Shown here: one piece after another, positions 36,929 to 45,612 of the stretch
How positions within the stretch are numbered: the stretch's first letter is position 1
How the letters are laid out: each line of letters starts with the position of its first letter
Notes under the pieces: model-generated
Seen by the model: the letters and a program-made list of their open reading frames with translations, nothing else
Told to the model about the DNA's origin: nothing
Database searches by the model: none
DNA from: Pseudidiomarina aestuarii
Lineage (GTDB): Bacteria > Pseudomonadota > Gammaproteobacteria > Enterobacterales > Alteromonadaceae
Reading direction: 5' to 3'
DNA length: 64,000 nt
NCBI RefSeq assembly: GCF_003987355.1
Contig: NZ_PIPR01000001.1
Coordinates: 1,612,001 to 1,676,000, forward strand
Program-made: the position numbers and the translations under genes

Positions 36929-37618
36929 TTATTTCGACTCACTGGAATGCAGCCGGAACCCGACCCCATGTAAGGTTGCTAACATGGGAGTGGCAAATGG
37001 TTTATCCAGGGCTTGTCGCAAGGTGTAAATATGCGAGCGCAACACATCGCTATCAGGCATATCATCTCCCCAGAACTTGTTGATGACCTCCTGCCGACTG
37101 ACAGCATTTGGATACGCCCGAACCAGTAACAGTAAAATAGCAAAGTCCGTGCTACTTAACTTGAGTGCTTGCCCGTTGCGCTGCGCCCACTGCTGACGCT
37201 CATTGACCTCGAGGTCACCGATCTTCACCGTTTGTGCTTGATGCAGCTGCTGGCGACGAGCCAACGCTTGGCAACGCAGGTAGAGCTCTTGTAAATCAAA
37301 TGGCTTCGTTAAATAGTCATCCGCGCCTGCAGCAAAGCCGACAGATTTATCAGCAATACTGTCGCGCGCCGTGAGCAGCAGCACAGGCGGTATTGGGTCA
37401 CAGCTTAGCTTGATACTCTCGCACACCTGAATACCGGTCATGTCAGGCAGCATGACATCCAGAATCACAACGTCGTAATTCTGCTCTTGCGCTAACTGCA
37501 GGCCGTGCCGACCGGTCGCGGCGAAGTCGATTTGTACGCCCTGCTCTTCTAGAAAGTCACAAACCTCAGTCGCAATAGCTAGCGTATCCTCAACCAACAG
37601 GACCGATAATGAGGTCAT
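36929..37618 (-). CDS. OmpR-family response regulator (two-component set 1)
   Basis: Regulator of 229 residues: receiver domain with phospho-acceptor D54 (VVILDVMLPD) and Lys in TKPFDLQEL, then a PhoB/OmpR winged helix ending VGFRLHSSESK. It is closely similar to the regulator at 51260 (both have TARDxIADK, GADDYLTKPFDL and RCQ...RRQ/RH). Its start overlaps the S41 peptidase stop (37615-37618, ATGA), so translation is coupled. It likely controls its own operon and the divergent DJ-1 B gene. Confidence 0.92.
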   Translation of the reverse strand: MTSLSVLLVEDTLAIATEVCDFLEEQGVQIDFAATGRHGLQLAQEQNYDVVILDVMLPDMTGIQVCESIKLSCDPIPPVLLLTARDSIADKSVGFAAGADDYLTKPFDLQELYLRCQALARRQQLHQAQTVKIGDLEVNERQQWAQRNGQALKLSSTDFAILLLLVRAYPNAVSRQEVINKFWGDDMPDSDVLRSHIYTLRQALDKPFATPMLATLHGVGFRLHSSESK

Positions 37619-39000
37619 TGCAGCAGCTCCTTAATTTTTGTCAGCGCGGTGTCACTGCCACTTGCGACGTCGGGCTGAACTATAACGTCAGGGACAACAG
37701 TCGTTACCTCTCTCGCACCGTTTGGACGCACCAACAGCCGAGTGGCAACATAAGCGCGCAGCTGCGAGTGCGGCAGATTAAATAAATTCCCTTGTGCGGT
37801 TTGATTCGCATAACCGCCGGTTGACTCACCAACGAGTGTACCCATTTCGTTGTCCTGCACTGTCGTTGCGAAAACAATGGCTGCTGAATAGGTTACCGGT
37901 CCAATCAGTACGTAGACATTGCCGGTAAAGCGTCTTGCTTCGCTTTTTGGGTTCACTTCGTCGGTCCATGGCGTACGGATTATGTCGCCTACACTCCCTT
38001 TATAGCCGAACCAACCGCGATTGTCCTCGTTGAGTCGTTCGGTCACGTGCGACACTAGCTGAAAAGGTTTGTCGGCAAGGTAGCTTGCAAGCTCCGTGGC
38101 AGTATCAGTATTACCACCTGTGTTATCGCGAATATCGATGATCAAATGCTGAATGTTTTGCTGCTTGATAGTCGAAAAGTATTCTGCAATATCATCAGCG
38201 AATTGCTCTGGATCGACATCGAATGAACTCACGCGCAAATAGCCGAGGCCAGGCTCTAAAATTTGCAGTTCTAATTCTGAGTGGGCAACTTGCGCGGTTT
38301 GCGACTGCCATTGTTGAGTACTGTTCAATTTAATCGAGTCTACTTGGGTTTCGTGTTGCACTTCCAGTTCGAAGTTGCCAATCATGCCGAACACTGCCCA
38401 TAAAATATAGGGAAAGCGTGCTGCTACAAAAGCTTCTCGAAGGCGTTGCGTCTCACCGCCGACGAAGTGCTGACCTTGTTCTATGATTTGTTCAGCTGAA
38501 ACGCCATTAATAGAGATAATTCGGCTTCCAGCTACAAGTGTTTTAGATTCACTATCTGTACTTAAATTATAGTCACGAGCCAGATACAAAGAACCATCTT
38601 GCTCCTTCACCGCAAAAGGAAATGGCGCCGTTCCGGCGTCGACTGCTGCAGCGTATTCTTGATAAGGCCAAATTAAAAAACTGTGACCATCATTGAACAA
38701 ATGCGACAGTTGCCCGACATAACGAAAAAACTCCACACGAGTCAGTGGTTGATCGATGTGTTGCTTAAGTTTAAGCACACTCTGCTGTAGCTCTTGCTGG
38801 TTAGCATAGCCGTCGAAGTCAGGATGCCGTGCCTGAACGCCAGCGACGAATGCATCAATATCTTGATGAAGCTCTGTGACCGAGATTTTTCGGTCCATCA
38901 GGCTTGGGTCTTCTAGCTCCGGAAAAATATCCAAATGAGACTGCGCGCAGCCACCAAGCAGAAAAATTGTGAGAAATAGTATCGCTTTACATGTGTTCAT
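37615..39000 (-). CDS. S41 family peptidase lipoprotein
   Basis: Exported serine peptidase of 461 residues. The lipobox FLLGGC places it as a lipoprotein. The C-terminal-processing-protease-like domain shows LGYLRVSSFD, LIIDIRDNTGGNTDTATELA and the nucleophile Ser in TYSAAIVFA, followed by LVGESTGG. No clear PDZ domain is present, as in tail-less S41 members. AGGAG lies 6 bases before the ATG at 39000, favouring it over 39036. Placement as the first gene of a two-component operon suggests a sensing or feedback role. A perfect 14-bp palindrome lies 31 bases upstream. Confidence 0.88.
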   Translation of the reverse strand: MNTCKAILFLTIFLLGGCAQSHLDIFPELEDPSLMDRKISVTELHQDIDAFVAGVQARHPDFDGYANQQELQQSVLKLKQHIDQPLTRVEFFRYVGQLSHLFNDGHSFLIWPYQEYAAAVDAGTAPFPFAVKEQDGSLYLARDYNLSTDSESKTLVAGSRIISINGVSAEQIIEQGQHFVGGETQRLREAFVAARFPYILWAVFGMIGNFELEVQHETQVDSIKLNSTQQWQSQTAQVAHSELELQILEPGLGYLRVSSFDVDPEQFADDIAEYFSTIKQQNIQHLIIDIRDNTGGNTDTATELASYLADKPFQLVSHVTERLNEDNRGWFGYKGSVGDIIRTPWTDEVNPKSEARRFTGNVYVLIGPVTYSAAIVFATTVQDNEMGTLVGESTGGYANQTAQGNLFNLPHSQLRAYVATRLLVRPNGAREVTTVVPDVIVQPDVASGSDTALTKIKELLQ

Positions 39001-39031
39001 GGTTGTCTCCTGTAGCTTGGTGCATAAGCTA

Positions 39032-39045
39032 CACAAACGTTTGTG
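39032..39045. promoter_or_regulatory. Perfect 14-bp palindrome in the divergent promoter
   Basis: CACAAACGTTTGTG lies between the S41-regulator-kinase operon and the DJ-1 B gene, 31 bases from the first and 91 from the second. It is a candidate operator for this region. OmpR-type regulators more often bind direct repeats, so the binding protein is uncertain. Confidence 0.5.
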
Positions 39046-39136
39046 AAGACTTTGTCGAGACTGTCCAAATTTTCTTCACATTCTCACGACGACTCCCCAA
39101 CTAAGATGCTCGAGAATCTTAATCGGGAGACCTTTA

Positions 39137-40261
39137 ATGAAAAATGTAATCTTATTTTTAATCGGAATAGCATTGATACTGGGCAGTTGTTGCCTTAGCA
39201 GTGCCATGGCACAAACCGTCAGCAAAGAATCCAGTGGTAAACGCGTACTCATGCTGATTTCGAGCAACGGAACCGAACAGGCGCCAGAACTCAGTTATGA
39301 TCTTGAAGAGCTCGCCCAAGCCTATTTGGTGCTGTACGACAATGGTATTCGGATCGATATCATGAGCCCCAAAGGTGGCGCGGTGTTGGTGAAGAATAAC
39401 AAAGACGACTTAGCATATATTCAACGATTCAAAAAGCTCGCTTTGAAGCAACTCGGGAATACTCTAGCACCGACAGATGTAGATCTCAGCGATTACCATG
39501 CCGTCTTTGTTATTGGTGGCTCAGGCGCAATGATTGACCTGCCTGCAGATGACGCAACGCAAGCACTACTCAGCTCAGCGGTCAATGGAGATATGACTAT
39601 TGTCGCGGTCTGTCACGGTCCGGCTGCGCTGGTAAATCTGCAAAACGAAGACGGTTCGTGGTTCGTCGGAGGAAAGCGTATGAATAGCTTCACCAATACC
39701 GAAGAACATGCGTTTTCAGCCGAGCATATCGAACACTTCCCATTCTTACTCGAAGATAAATTAAGAGAACGTGGTGCTATCTTCGTCAATAATGCACCAA
39801 TGTTGCCTTATGTTTCTATAGATGGAAATCTAATCACCGCGCAAAATCCCGGCTCTGTCGCCAAAGCAGCTGAAGCCACAGTGTTAGCTCTTGGCTTGCC
39901 ACTGCAAGAGCGTCAACCGTTCTCTGATGAAGCGACCATGGCATTGATTTCAGCGGCTCGCGAAACGGGTTCGACAATGCTCGATCTTGCGCTTGCTCGT
40001 GAGGCCGACAGCTACGATATGAATTATCTCGCACTCTACGGTTTTTATGCCTATCGCCTAGCTGATGAGCAAAATAAAGCGCGCGAGTTGGAGCTCATGC
40101 ATACTATTCGCAAGTACTTCTCGCATCCGGAGTACGACACGCAGCTCATTCTTAACTTACTTGAGCAAGGTCAGCGCGAACAGGCACTCGGTATTTTCGA
40201 AGAGTTTAAAGTTAAGTTTGCGGGGCATTCGAACCTTAGCAAACTTGAAGCACTGTTCTGA
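39137..40261 (+). CDS. Exported DJ-1/PfpI-family protein (paralog B)
   Basis: Protein of 374 residues with signal sequence (MKNVILFLIGIALILGSCCL); LGSC could be a lipobox, or cleavage may follow AMA. The DJ-1/PfpI domain spans ~33-250 with nucleophile C159 in AVCHGPAAL, FTNTEEHAFS, FPFLLEDKLRERGA and DGNLITAQNPGSV. A helical extension of ~110 residues follows (EATMALISAARETGSTMLDL onward), resembling TPR helices. These blocks are shared with paralog C at 47589. The divergent arrangement with the S41/two-component operon suggests common control. Glyoxalase, deglycase or chaperone activity is a family possibility only. Confidence 0.86.
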   Translation: MKNVILFLIGIALILGSCCLSSAMAQTVSKESSGKRVLMLISSNGTEQAPELSYDLEELAQAYLVLYDNGIRIDIMSPKGGAVLVKNNKDDLAYIQRFKKLALKQLGNTLAPTDVDLSDYHAVFVIGGSGAMIDLPADDATQALLSSAVNGDMTIVAVCHGPAALVNLQNEDGSWFVGGKRMNSFTNTEEHAFSAEHIEHFPFLLEDKLRERGAIFVNNAPMLPYVSIDGNLITAQNPGSVAKAAEATVLALGLPLQERQPFSDEATMALISAARETGSTMLDLALAREADSYDMNYLALYGFYAYRLADEQNKARELELMHTIRKYFSHPEYDTQLILNLLEQGQREQALGIFEEFKVKFAGHSNLSKLEALF

Positions 40262-40280
40262 CTTCGAGCTGCCCCTGCTT

Positions 40281-41087
40281 TTATTCGCCAGCGCTGGCAT
40301 TGAAACTGCCAGCGAGCACTCCACCATCGATCATGATCTCTGAGGCATTTATATAGTTAGCCTCGTCAGAGGCAAGCAAAACGCAGACGGCAGCCACTTC
40401 GCTCACTTCACCAAAGCGATGCATTGGGCAATCGGCGACAATTTTTTTAATGTTCTTTTCGCGCTGAGGGCCCTCTCCAAGCATGGGGTCCCAGATCGGA
40501 GTCAGGATAGCGGCTGGATGAATTGAGTTGCAGCGGATGGGCAAGCCTTCTTGGGCACAATATAAAGCTACGGTTTTGGTGTGGTTGCGAATGGCGGCTT
40601 TCGATGAGGCATATGCGGCAGCGCCCGGTATGCCGACAAGACCGGAGCGTGATGACATGTTGACGATGCTGCCTGCACTTTGGGTTCGACGCATGAGCTG
40701 GATAGCGTGCTTGCAACCTAAAAAGGTGCCGTCTAAGTTTACTGCATGTACATGGTGCCAATCTTCCAATGAGACGTGTTCGGGATCGTGAGGGCCTGTT
40801 GCTGCTTCTAGGCCCGTAATGCCAGCATTATTAAATAAGCCATTTAAGCGACCGAATTTACTCTCGACCCAACGCATTATGTCCTGCCATTGGTTTTCTT
40901 CTCTCACATCTAATTCAAGAGCATAGGCACGATCACCTAATTCTTTCGCCACTGCGTTGACTTCATCGACTAAAATGTCGGTCAAAATGACAATTGCACC
41001 TTCCTCATGATAAGCACGCGCTACACCCTCACCAATACCGCGAGCAGCGCCCGTAATGATTATAATTTTATCGTTAAGTCTGCCCAT
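40281..41087 (-). CDS. SDR-family NAD(P)-dependent oxidoreductase
   Basis: Classical short-chain dehydrogenase of 268 residues. The nucleotide-binding motif TGAARGIG begins at residue 12, LFNNAGITG is the NNAG motif, and VNMSSRSG...AAYASSKAAI supplies the catalytic Ser, Tyr and Lys. GRLNDKIIIITGAARGIGEG fits the 3-oxoacyl/hydroxysteroid type; the substrate is unknown. It is a single gene converging on DJ-1 B with a 19-base gap. Confidence 0.9.
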   Translation of the reverse strand: MGRLNDKIIIITGAARGIGEGVARAYHEEGAIVILTDILVDEVNAVAKELGDRAYALELDVREENQWQDIMRWVESKFGRLNGLFNNAGITGLEAATGPHDPEHVSLEDWHHVHAVNLDGTFLGCKHAIQLMRRTQSAGSIVNMSSRSGLVGIPGAAAYASSKAAIRNHTKTVALYCAQEGLPIRCNSIHPAAILTPIWDPMLGEGPQREKNIKKIVADCPMHRFGEVSEVAAVCVLLASDEANYINASEIMIDGGVLAGSFNASAGE

Positions 41088-41225
41088 CGAGGTTCATTCC
41101 GCTTTAGTTCGTATTATTTAATTATACTAGCCAAACAAACTGCTAAATGCTTATACCACAGGCTTCCTAATTCGTGAGGAGCATTAAGACCATTCATTTT
41201 TGCATGATTCCGCAACACGATCCCT

Positions 41226-42212
41226 CTAATGGCTCAAATCATAAGTTTTAAGGGTTTTGATGGCTGCATCAACCAATGTCTCATCGTCCGATTGCCGTAT
41301 CACTCGTTCAAGAAATGCGTTCGCCGGTGCTCTTTCGTTCTCACCAGCAATTTTGAGCAAAAGTTTTGCGTATTCAAGATTATCACTGGTCAGTAGTTGG
41401 TGTTCTGCAAGAACAAAACGGAGTGCAGCCACTGCTGCCTCTCGGTTCATTCCATCTTGGTCAGCAAACTGAGCAACCAAAAAGCACGAATCAAGCCACT
41501 TCTTGCGGTCAAACCAATCCACTTCAGGAGCTGACTTACAGGCAACTAAAAAGTGCTGTTGCGCTTTATCAATGTTACCTAATGTCCAGTAAAACTGAGC
41601 GACTCGTTCATTAATAAAAAAGTCATCGGGATAGCTCGCGATTGCTTCTGCAGCCACACTAGCCCCCCACTCAAAATCATCGGTATTTTGGGCCAAATTA
41701 AGTTGCGCGATACGCCCCCACTTATCGTCATTAACGACAATGTCAGCAGTTAATTTTCTTTGCGCAGCTATGTCACCTTCTTGGCCAAATGCTGACGCTC
41801 GCAGCACTTTATATCTGGGCAAAGCGGAGTCTGCAGCCCCAGCACGGAACTTCGCTTGAAGTGCCTTATTGTAATAGGTCCTTTTACGAAAAATATTAAC
41901 TTGGTGTGCAATACTTCGCCAAGCCTCTGCGGCAAATGCATGAGTTCGGGCTTCGTCTGCGTACTTAACTTCGTAAGCGCTAAGCCGTTCAATTCCAGTA
42001 TCGCTATCGTCAGTATATATATGGAATAGAACCGCGAGCTCATTACATTTAGGAGACGCCGCGCAACCTGGATTTTGGATCAAGCTTTTAGCAGTATTCG
42101 TCTCACCCTCAAGTAGGGCCTCCCCGGCTTCTTTATAACTACTTGCCGCTGCGGATTGAGACATAGAAACATATAGCAAACCTAACCAGCACAATGGAAT
42201 AGCAAACCTCAT
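41226..42212 (-). CDS. Exported TPR-like protein of unknown function
   Basis: A 328-residue protein with signal peptide (MRFAIPLCWLGLLYVSMSQS). The remainder is almost all helical, with tetratricopeptide-like spacing (AAEAIASYPDDFFINERVAQ, then FYWTLGNIDKAQQHFLVACK). It carries two cysteines close together after residue 48 (NPGCAASPKCNEL). No enzyme motif is present. Unlinked to its neighbours, it is probably a monocistronic gene. TPR proteins act as scaffolds, so a periplasmic partner is likely but unknown. Confidence 0.72.
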   Translation of the reverse strand: MRFAIPLCWLGLLYVSMSQSAAASSYKEAGEALLEGETNTAKSLIQNPGCAASPKCNELAVLFHIYTDDSDTGIERLSAYEVKYADEARTHAFAAEAWRSIAHQVNIFRKRTYYNKALQAKFRAGAADSALPRYKVLRASAFGQEGDIAAQRKLTADIVVNDDKWGRIAQLNLAQNTDDFEWGASVAAEAIASYPDDFFINERVAQFYWTLGNIDKAQQHFLVACKSAPEVDWFDRKKWLDSCFLVAQFADQDGMNREAAVAALRFVLAEHQLLTSDNLEYAKLLLKIAGENERAPANAFLERVIRQSDDETLVDAAIKTLKTYDLSH

Positions 42213-42323
42213 CTACGCACCTCGTATAATTCGTTCCTTGGGTGCGTCTATACTTGGTTGGCTCGGTCTGTTGCTCAAGAAAAGTATGATGAAAAGAGAC
42301 GATGTCGTGATCAACGTGCGAAT

Positions 42324-43193
42324 TCAGCGGCTGAGACGTTCCGCCAAAAAGTCGTAGACGAAGCGTATACGTTGGTTATGCCGCAACTCAGAATGACACA
42401 CAAGCCACGTGCTGTAGTCGTAAACGGAGTGATCTTTTGGGAATAGACAATTGAGTTCAGGAACTTTTTTGCCAAGTTTGGTCGGCAACAATGCAAAACC
42501 AAGACCTAGTTTGGCTAATTCGATGTGACTGAGCTGGAAGTCGCTCAAGCACACGTAATTAATTCGCTCTTTCGCAATGCCGCCATCGACCAAAATTTTT
42601 GTCAAATAATCGGTCTCGAGAAAGCCAATTATAGGCAAGGTTGACGCTGCGTTATCTCGTTCCGAATGGATAGCGCATAACTCTGGTGTGCCAAATAGAT
42701 TCACTTTTGCATCACCAAGCTTCCGAATGATTAAGTTTTCTTCAGTTGGCCTAAAATTTCGAATAGCGATATCGGCGTTTCGGTGAATGAGATCGGCGCT
42801 ATCGTTGGAAACCTCTAACTTAACCTGGAGTGTCTGCTCAAGCTGTTTTAATTCATTAATTAATGCCGGCATGGTGAAGCAGGCATCAACTTGACTGACG
42901 GCCACAGTAACGGTTCCCGCTAAGGATTCGGTGGCCCCTTTGGCTACCAATATCACATTATTGGCAACCTGTTCCATTCCCTGCAACGCCTCAAGAATAC
43001 GCTCCCCCTGCGGGGTGAGGAACAGACTATTCTTACTACGCTCGAATAGCACCACACCTAGGCTTTCTTCCAGTGCGGCAACGCGCCGCCCCACCGTAGG
43101 TTGACTTGTGCGCAATAACTTAGCAGCAGCGGTTAATGACCCTGTTTCAGCCGTCACTAAAAAAGCTTTTGCATCGTCCCAGTCGAAGTCCAC
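42324..43193 (-). CDS. LysR-family transcriptional regulator
   Basis: Regulator of 289 residues with N-terminal winged helix-turn-helix (GSLTAAAKLLRTSQPTVGRR) and a periplasmic-binding-protein-like effector domain. It is divergent from the methyltransferase-EamA-PhzF cluster with a 140-base gap. That gap holds a perfect TATACA/TGTATA inverted repeat and a second CAAAAATG/CATTTTTG pair, plausible LysR sites. It is therefore the likely regulator of the cluster; the effector is unknown. Confidence 0.92.
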   Translation of the reverse strand: MDFDWDDAKAFLVTAETGSLTAAAKLLRTSQPTVGRRVAALEESLGVVLFERSKNSLFLTPQGERILEALQGMEQVANNVILVAKGATESLAGTVTVAVSQVDACFTMPALINELKQLEQTLQVKLEVSNDSADLIHRNADIAIRNFRPTEENLIIRKLGDAKVNLFGTPELCAIHSERDNAASTLPIIGFLETDYLTKILVDGGIAKERINYVCLSDFQLSHIELAKLGLGFALLPTKLGKKVPELNCLFPKDHSVYDYSTWLVCHSELRHNQRIRFVYDFLAERLSR

Positions 43194-43225
43194 TCTAATT
43201 CTCTGTCACCAAAAATGAATTTCAG

Positions 43226-43241
43226 TATACATTTTTGTATA
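43226..43241. promoter_or_regulatory. Candidate LysR operator
   Basis: TATACA-TTTT-TGTATA is a perfect 16-bp inverted repeat. It overlaps a second inverted repeat, CAAAAATG (43210-43217) with CATTTTTG (43230-43237). Both lie 17-50 bases upstream of the LysR start, facing the divergent methyltransferase gene. Confidence 0.55.
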
Positions 43242-43333
43242 GCCAGCAAACAATGAAAAAAGAAGAACCTCTGTTTGGCTAGTGGTATTTTGCAATTCAC
43301 CAAACAAATTAAGTGCCATGTGCAACCATTAAC

Positions 43334-43972
43334 ATGAACAAAAAATATACAGCCGCGCTCTTCTGGGACAAGTTAGCAGCCAAGTATGCTAAAAAGCCTG
43401 TGCCTGATGAAGCCGTGTATCAGCGCAAAATTCAACTTACGCAACATTACCTATCTGCCAGCGACGTGGTACTCGAGTTTGGTTGCGGCACTGGTAGCAC
43501 TGCAATTCTACACGCGCCAAAAGTCGAGCGCATTGACGCAACGGATATCTCCCCCAGGATGATTACTATCGCAAAAGAGCGCGCGCAAGCCGCCAATATT
43601 TCAAATGTCTCGTTTAAGGTAGGTGAATTAGAGGACTTTAAATTTAAACCCGATAGCTATGACGCTGTTTTGGGTCTCAATATCATGCATTTGATACATA
43701 GCCCCGCAGATACTCTCAATGAGGTTTATCGGGTTTTAAAAGCAGATGGGATATTTATATCTAGCACCCCACTTTTAAAAAATGAATCTATTTTTGTTCG
43801 TTGGATCATTAAAATGATGCAAGCCCTTGGTCGTGCTCCCCATATTAATTTTTTAACTAAAGACGACTATTTAAAACGAGTCACCGATGCTGGCTTTGAG
43901 CTAGTTCAGGCTTGGATGCCTGACAAAGCCAGCGTCTTTTTAATCGCACGAAAAGCTGTAATTAAAATTTAA
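43334..43972 (+). CDS. Class I SAM-dependent methyltransferase
   Basis: Small-molecule-type methyltransferase of 212 residues. Motif I is VLEFGCGTGSTA around residues 46-57, and the post-motif IDATDISPRMI and LGLNIMHLI blocks follow the Rossmann order of the UbiE/Methyltransf_11 group. The ATG at 43334 is preferred over 43313 by protein alignment, although neither has a strong ribosome-binding site. It is the first gene downstream of the candidate LysR operator; EamA starts 24 bases after its stop. Substrate unknown. Confidence 0.88.
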   Translation: MNKKYTAALFWDKLAAKYAKKPVPDEAVYQRKIQLTQHYLSASDVVLEFGCGTGSTAILHAPKVERIDATDISPRMITIAKERAQAANISNVSFKVGELEDFKFKPDSYDAVLGLNIMHLIHSPADTLNEVYRVLKADGIFISSTPLLKNESIFVRWIIKMMQALGRAPHINFLTKDDYLKRVTDAGFELVQAWMPDKASVFLIARKAVIKI

Positions 43973-43996
43973 TTACCCGATTATAAAGAGGAACAA

Positions 43997-44860
43997 GTGA
44001 AACCTTACTTATACATGGTCGGATACGGACTATCCCAAACAATTGTCTGGATTTTAGTGTCCTATCTCAGTCAATCCGTTGCGGTGACAGTCATGTTCCT
44101 CGCTCGCAACTTGGTGGGCTTTTTGCTTACTTTTCTATTTTCGGCTAACAAGGCTCTACCGTTGGCCTCATTTAAACGATGGAAGGCACATTTTTTCCGT
44201 GCGAGTGCAACTCTTCTTGGCGGTTTAAGTATTTTTTATTCAGTTACCAAAATTCCTGTTGCCGACTCAGTTGCGATTACGTTCTTGGCGCCGATTTTTG
44301 GTACAGTTTTGAGCATTTTCTATCTTGGAGAAAAGCTAACAAAAGCAACTCTATTCAAATTAGTGGTTGGCTTTATTGGTGTTTTTATTATTACGGGCTT
44401 TAGTGCTGAGGGCGACGCGATTGGCTATGCCGCGGCATTATTTGGCGCCTTTATGACTGCCGTAGCATACGTTTCGGTAAAAAGTTTGTCGGACACCGAG
44501 TCGCCACAAACGATTTTGTACGTTTCTTACCTTGTGATGGTCCCTATCTCTGCCCTGCTGGCAATTGATGGCTGGGTTACCCCGACGAACACACAGCTAC
44601 TTTGGCTACTAGCTATCGGTACAGCATTCTATTTGGCCCAAATTTTTATGGCGAAAGCGTTCTCCCTAGCTCCCGCAGCGAAGGTCCTTCCTGTCGACTA
44701 CTCGAGGATTATCTTTTCAAGCGTTTTAGGGTTCGTTTTTTTAAACCAATCGATGACCCTGAGTACATACATCGGTGCTGCTGTCATCTTACTAACTGCC
44801 ACATTACGAGAAAAAGATATTGAAAAACTATCGTATCGCCGTATTTTCAAGCGCCCCTAA
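43997..44860 (+). CDS. EamA/DMT-superfamily transporter
   Basis: Inner-membrane protein of 287 residues with about ten helices and two internally related EamA halves (IFYSVTKIPVADSVAITFLA and AQIFMAKAFSLAPAAKVLPV). Family members move amino acids, nucleotides or drugs, often outward. The start is GTG at 43997 with AGAGG 5 bases upstream. It overlaps the PhzF start by 41 bases. Its company with a methyltransferase and PhzF suggests export of the cluster's product. Confidence 0.9.
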   Translation: MKPYLYMVGYGLSQTIVWILVSYLSQSVAVTVMFLARNLVGFLLTFLFSANKALPLASFKRWKAHFFRASATLLGGLSIFYSVTKIPVADSVAITFLAPIFGTVLSIFYLGEKLTKATLFKLVVGFIGVFIITGFSAEGDAIGYAAALFGAFMTAVAYVSVKSLSDTESPQTILYVSYLVMVPISALLAIDGWVTPTNTQLLWLLAIGTAFYLAQIFMAKAFSLAPAAKVLPVDYSRIIFSSVLGFVFLNQSMTLSTYIGAAVILLTATLREKDIEKLSYRRIFKRP

Positions 44861-45611
44861 TGCTGGCAATCATTGTCTTGTTTTCTTAGTAAGCAAAGAA
44901 CTCACTAAGCGCGAGATGCAATCGGCAGCTGCAGAAAACGGGCTTTCTGAAACAGCGTTTATTCACTTATTGGGTAACAAGGCAACCCTGCGGATTTTTT
45001 CGCCTTTATGCGAGATGCAATCGTGTTTACACGCGACTCTCGCGGCTTGCTACGTCATGCATCACGAAGGGCTCAATTGTGAATTGCATTTTGGAGGTGG
45101 CATTTTAAAACCTCAATATGTCAATGATGAGTTAGCTCTACGCATCCCTTTGCTCCCAAAAGCAGCCATCGAGCAAACGACCGCACTCGTTTTACGCAAA
45201 CACTTTATAAACGCCTCGTCGCTATGGCCTGTAGCAACAGCCAGTCAAAAGTTACGTTTGATGATCGAATACGCCGATGAACGGTCTATCAGAGCGATTC
45301 AAGCTTCTTCTTTCACGGATATCGCCGACGCTTTTCCTGATATTGAATCATTCTTTGCCTATGCCGCAACCGATCTACCCAATGCCTTTATTGGGCGAAT
45401 GTTTGCACCACAACTTGGCATCAGCGAAGACCCAGTGAATGGCAATTCATGCATTGCACTCGCCTCAATACTATCGGTACAAACTGATGACTTAGGCGTT
45501 CTAATGGTACGCCAAGCGCAGCAATGCAGTGTCGAAATGACCATCGAAAACAATAACGCTCTGGTTACAGCCAACTGTTGCTTCGCCGAGCTTGAAAGCC
45601 GAGGCCTGTAA
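44820..45611 (+). CDS. PhzF-family epimerase/isomerase
   Basis: Protein of 263 residues with the two-fold diaminopimelate-epimerase-like architecture of PhzF. The catalytic Glu is E44 in GLSETAFI. The usual CGHAT motif reads CLHATLAA. The second half has DPVNGNSCIALAS. Family members include trans-2,3-dihydro-3-hydroxyanthranilate isomerase in phenazine synthesis, but no other phz gene is nearby, so that pathway is not implied. The start is a TTG inside the EamA gene (41-base overlap); a later start is possible. Confidence 0.82.
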   Translation: MKNYRIAVFSSAPNAGNHCLVFLVSKELTKREMQSAAAENGLSETAFIHLLGNKATLRIFSPLCEMQSCLHATLAACYVMHHEGLNCELHFGGGILKPQYVNDELALRIPLLPKAAIEQTTALVLRKHFINASSLWPVATASQKLRLMIEYADERSIRAIQASSFTDIADAFPDIESFFAYAATDLPNAFIGRMFAPQLGISEDPVNGNSCIALASILSVQTDDLGVLMVRQAQQCSVEMTIENNNALVTANCCFAELESRGL

Positions 45612-45612
45612 A

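Noticed and set aside
44820-45611. PhzF gene as evidence for phenazine biosynthesis
   Set aside because: No other phz gene is nearby; the PhzF fold is widespread in unrelated pathways.
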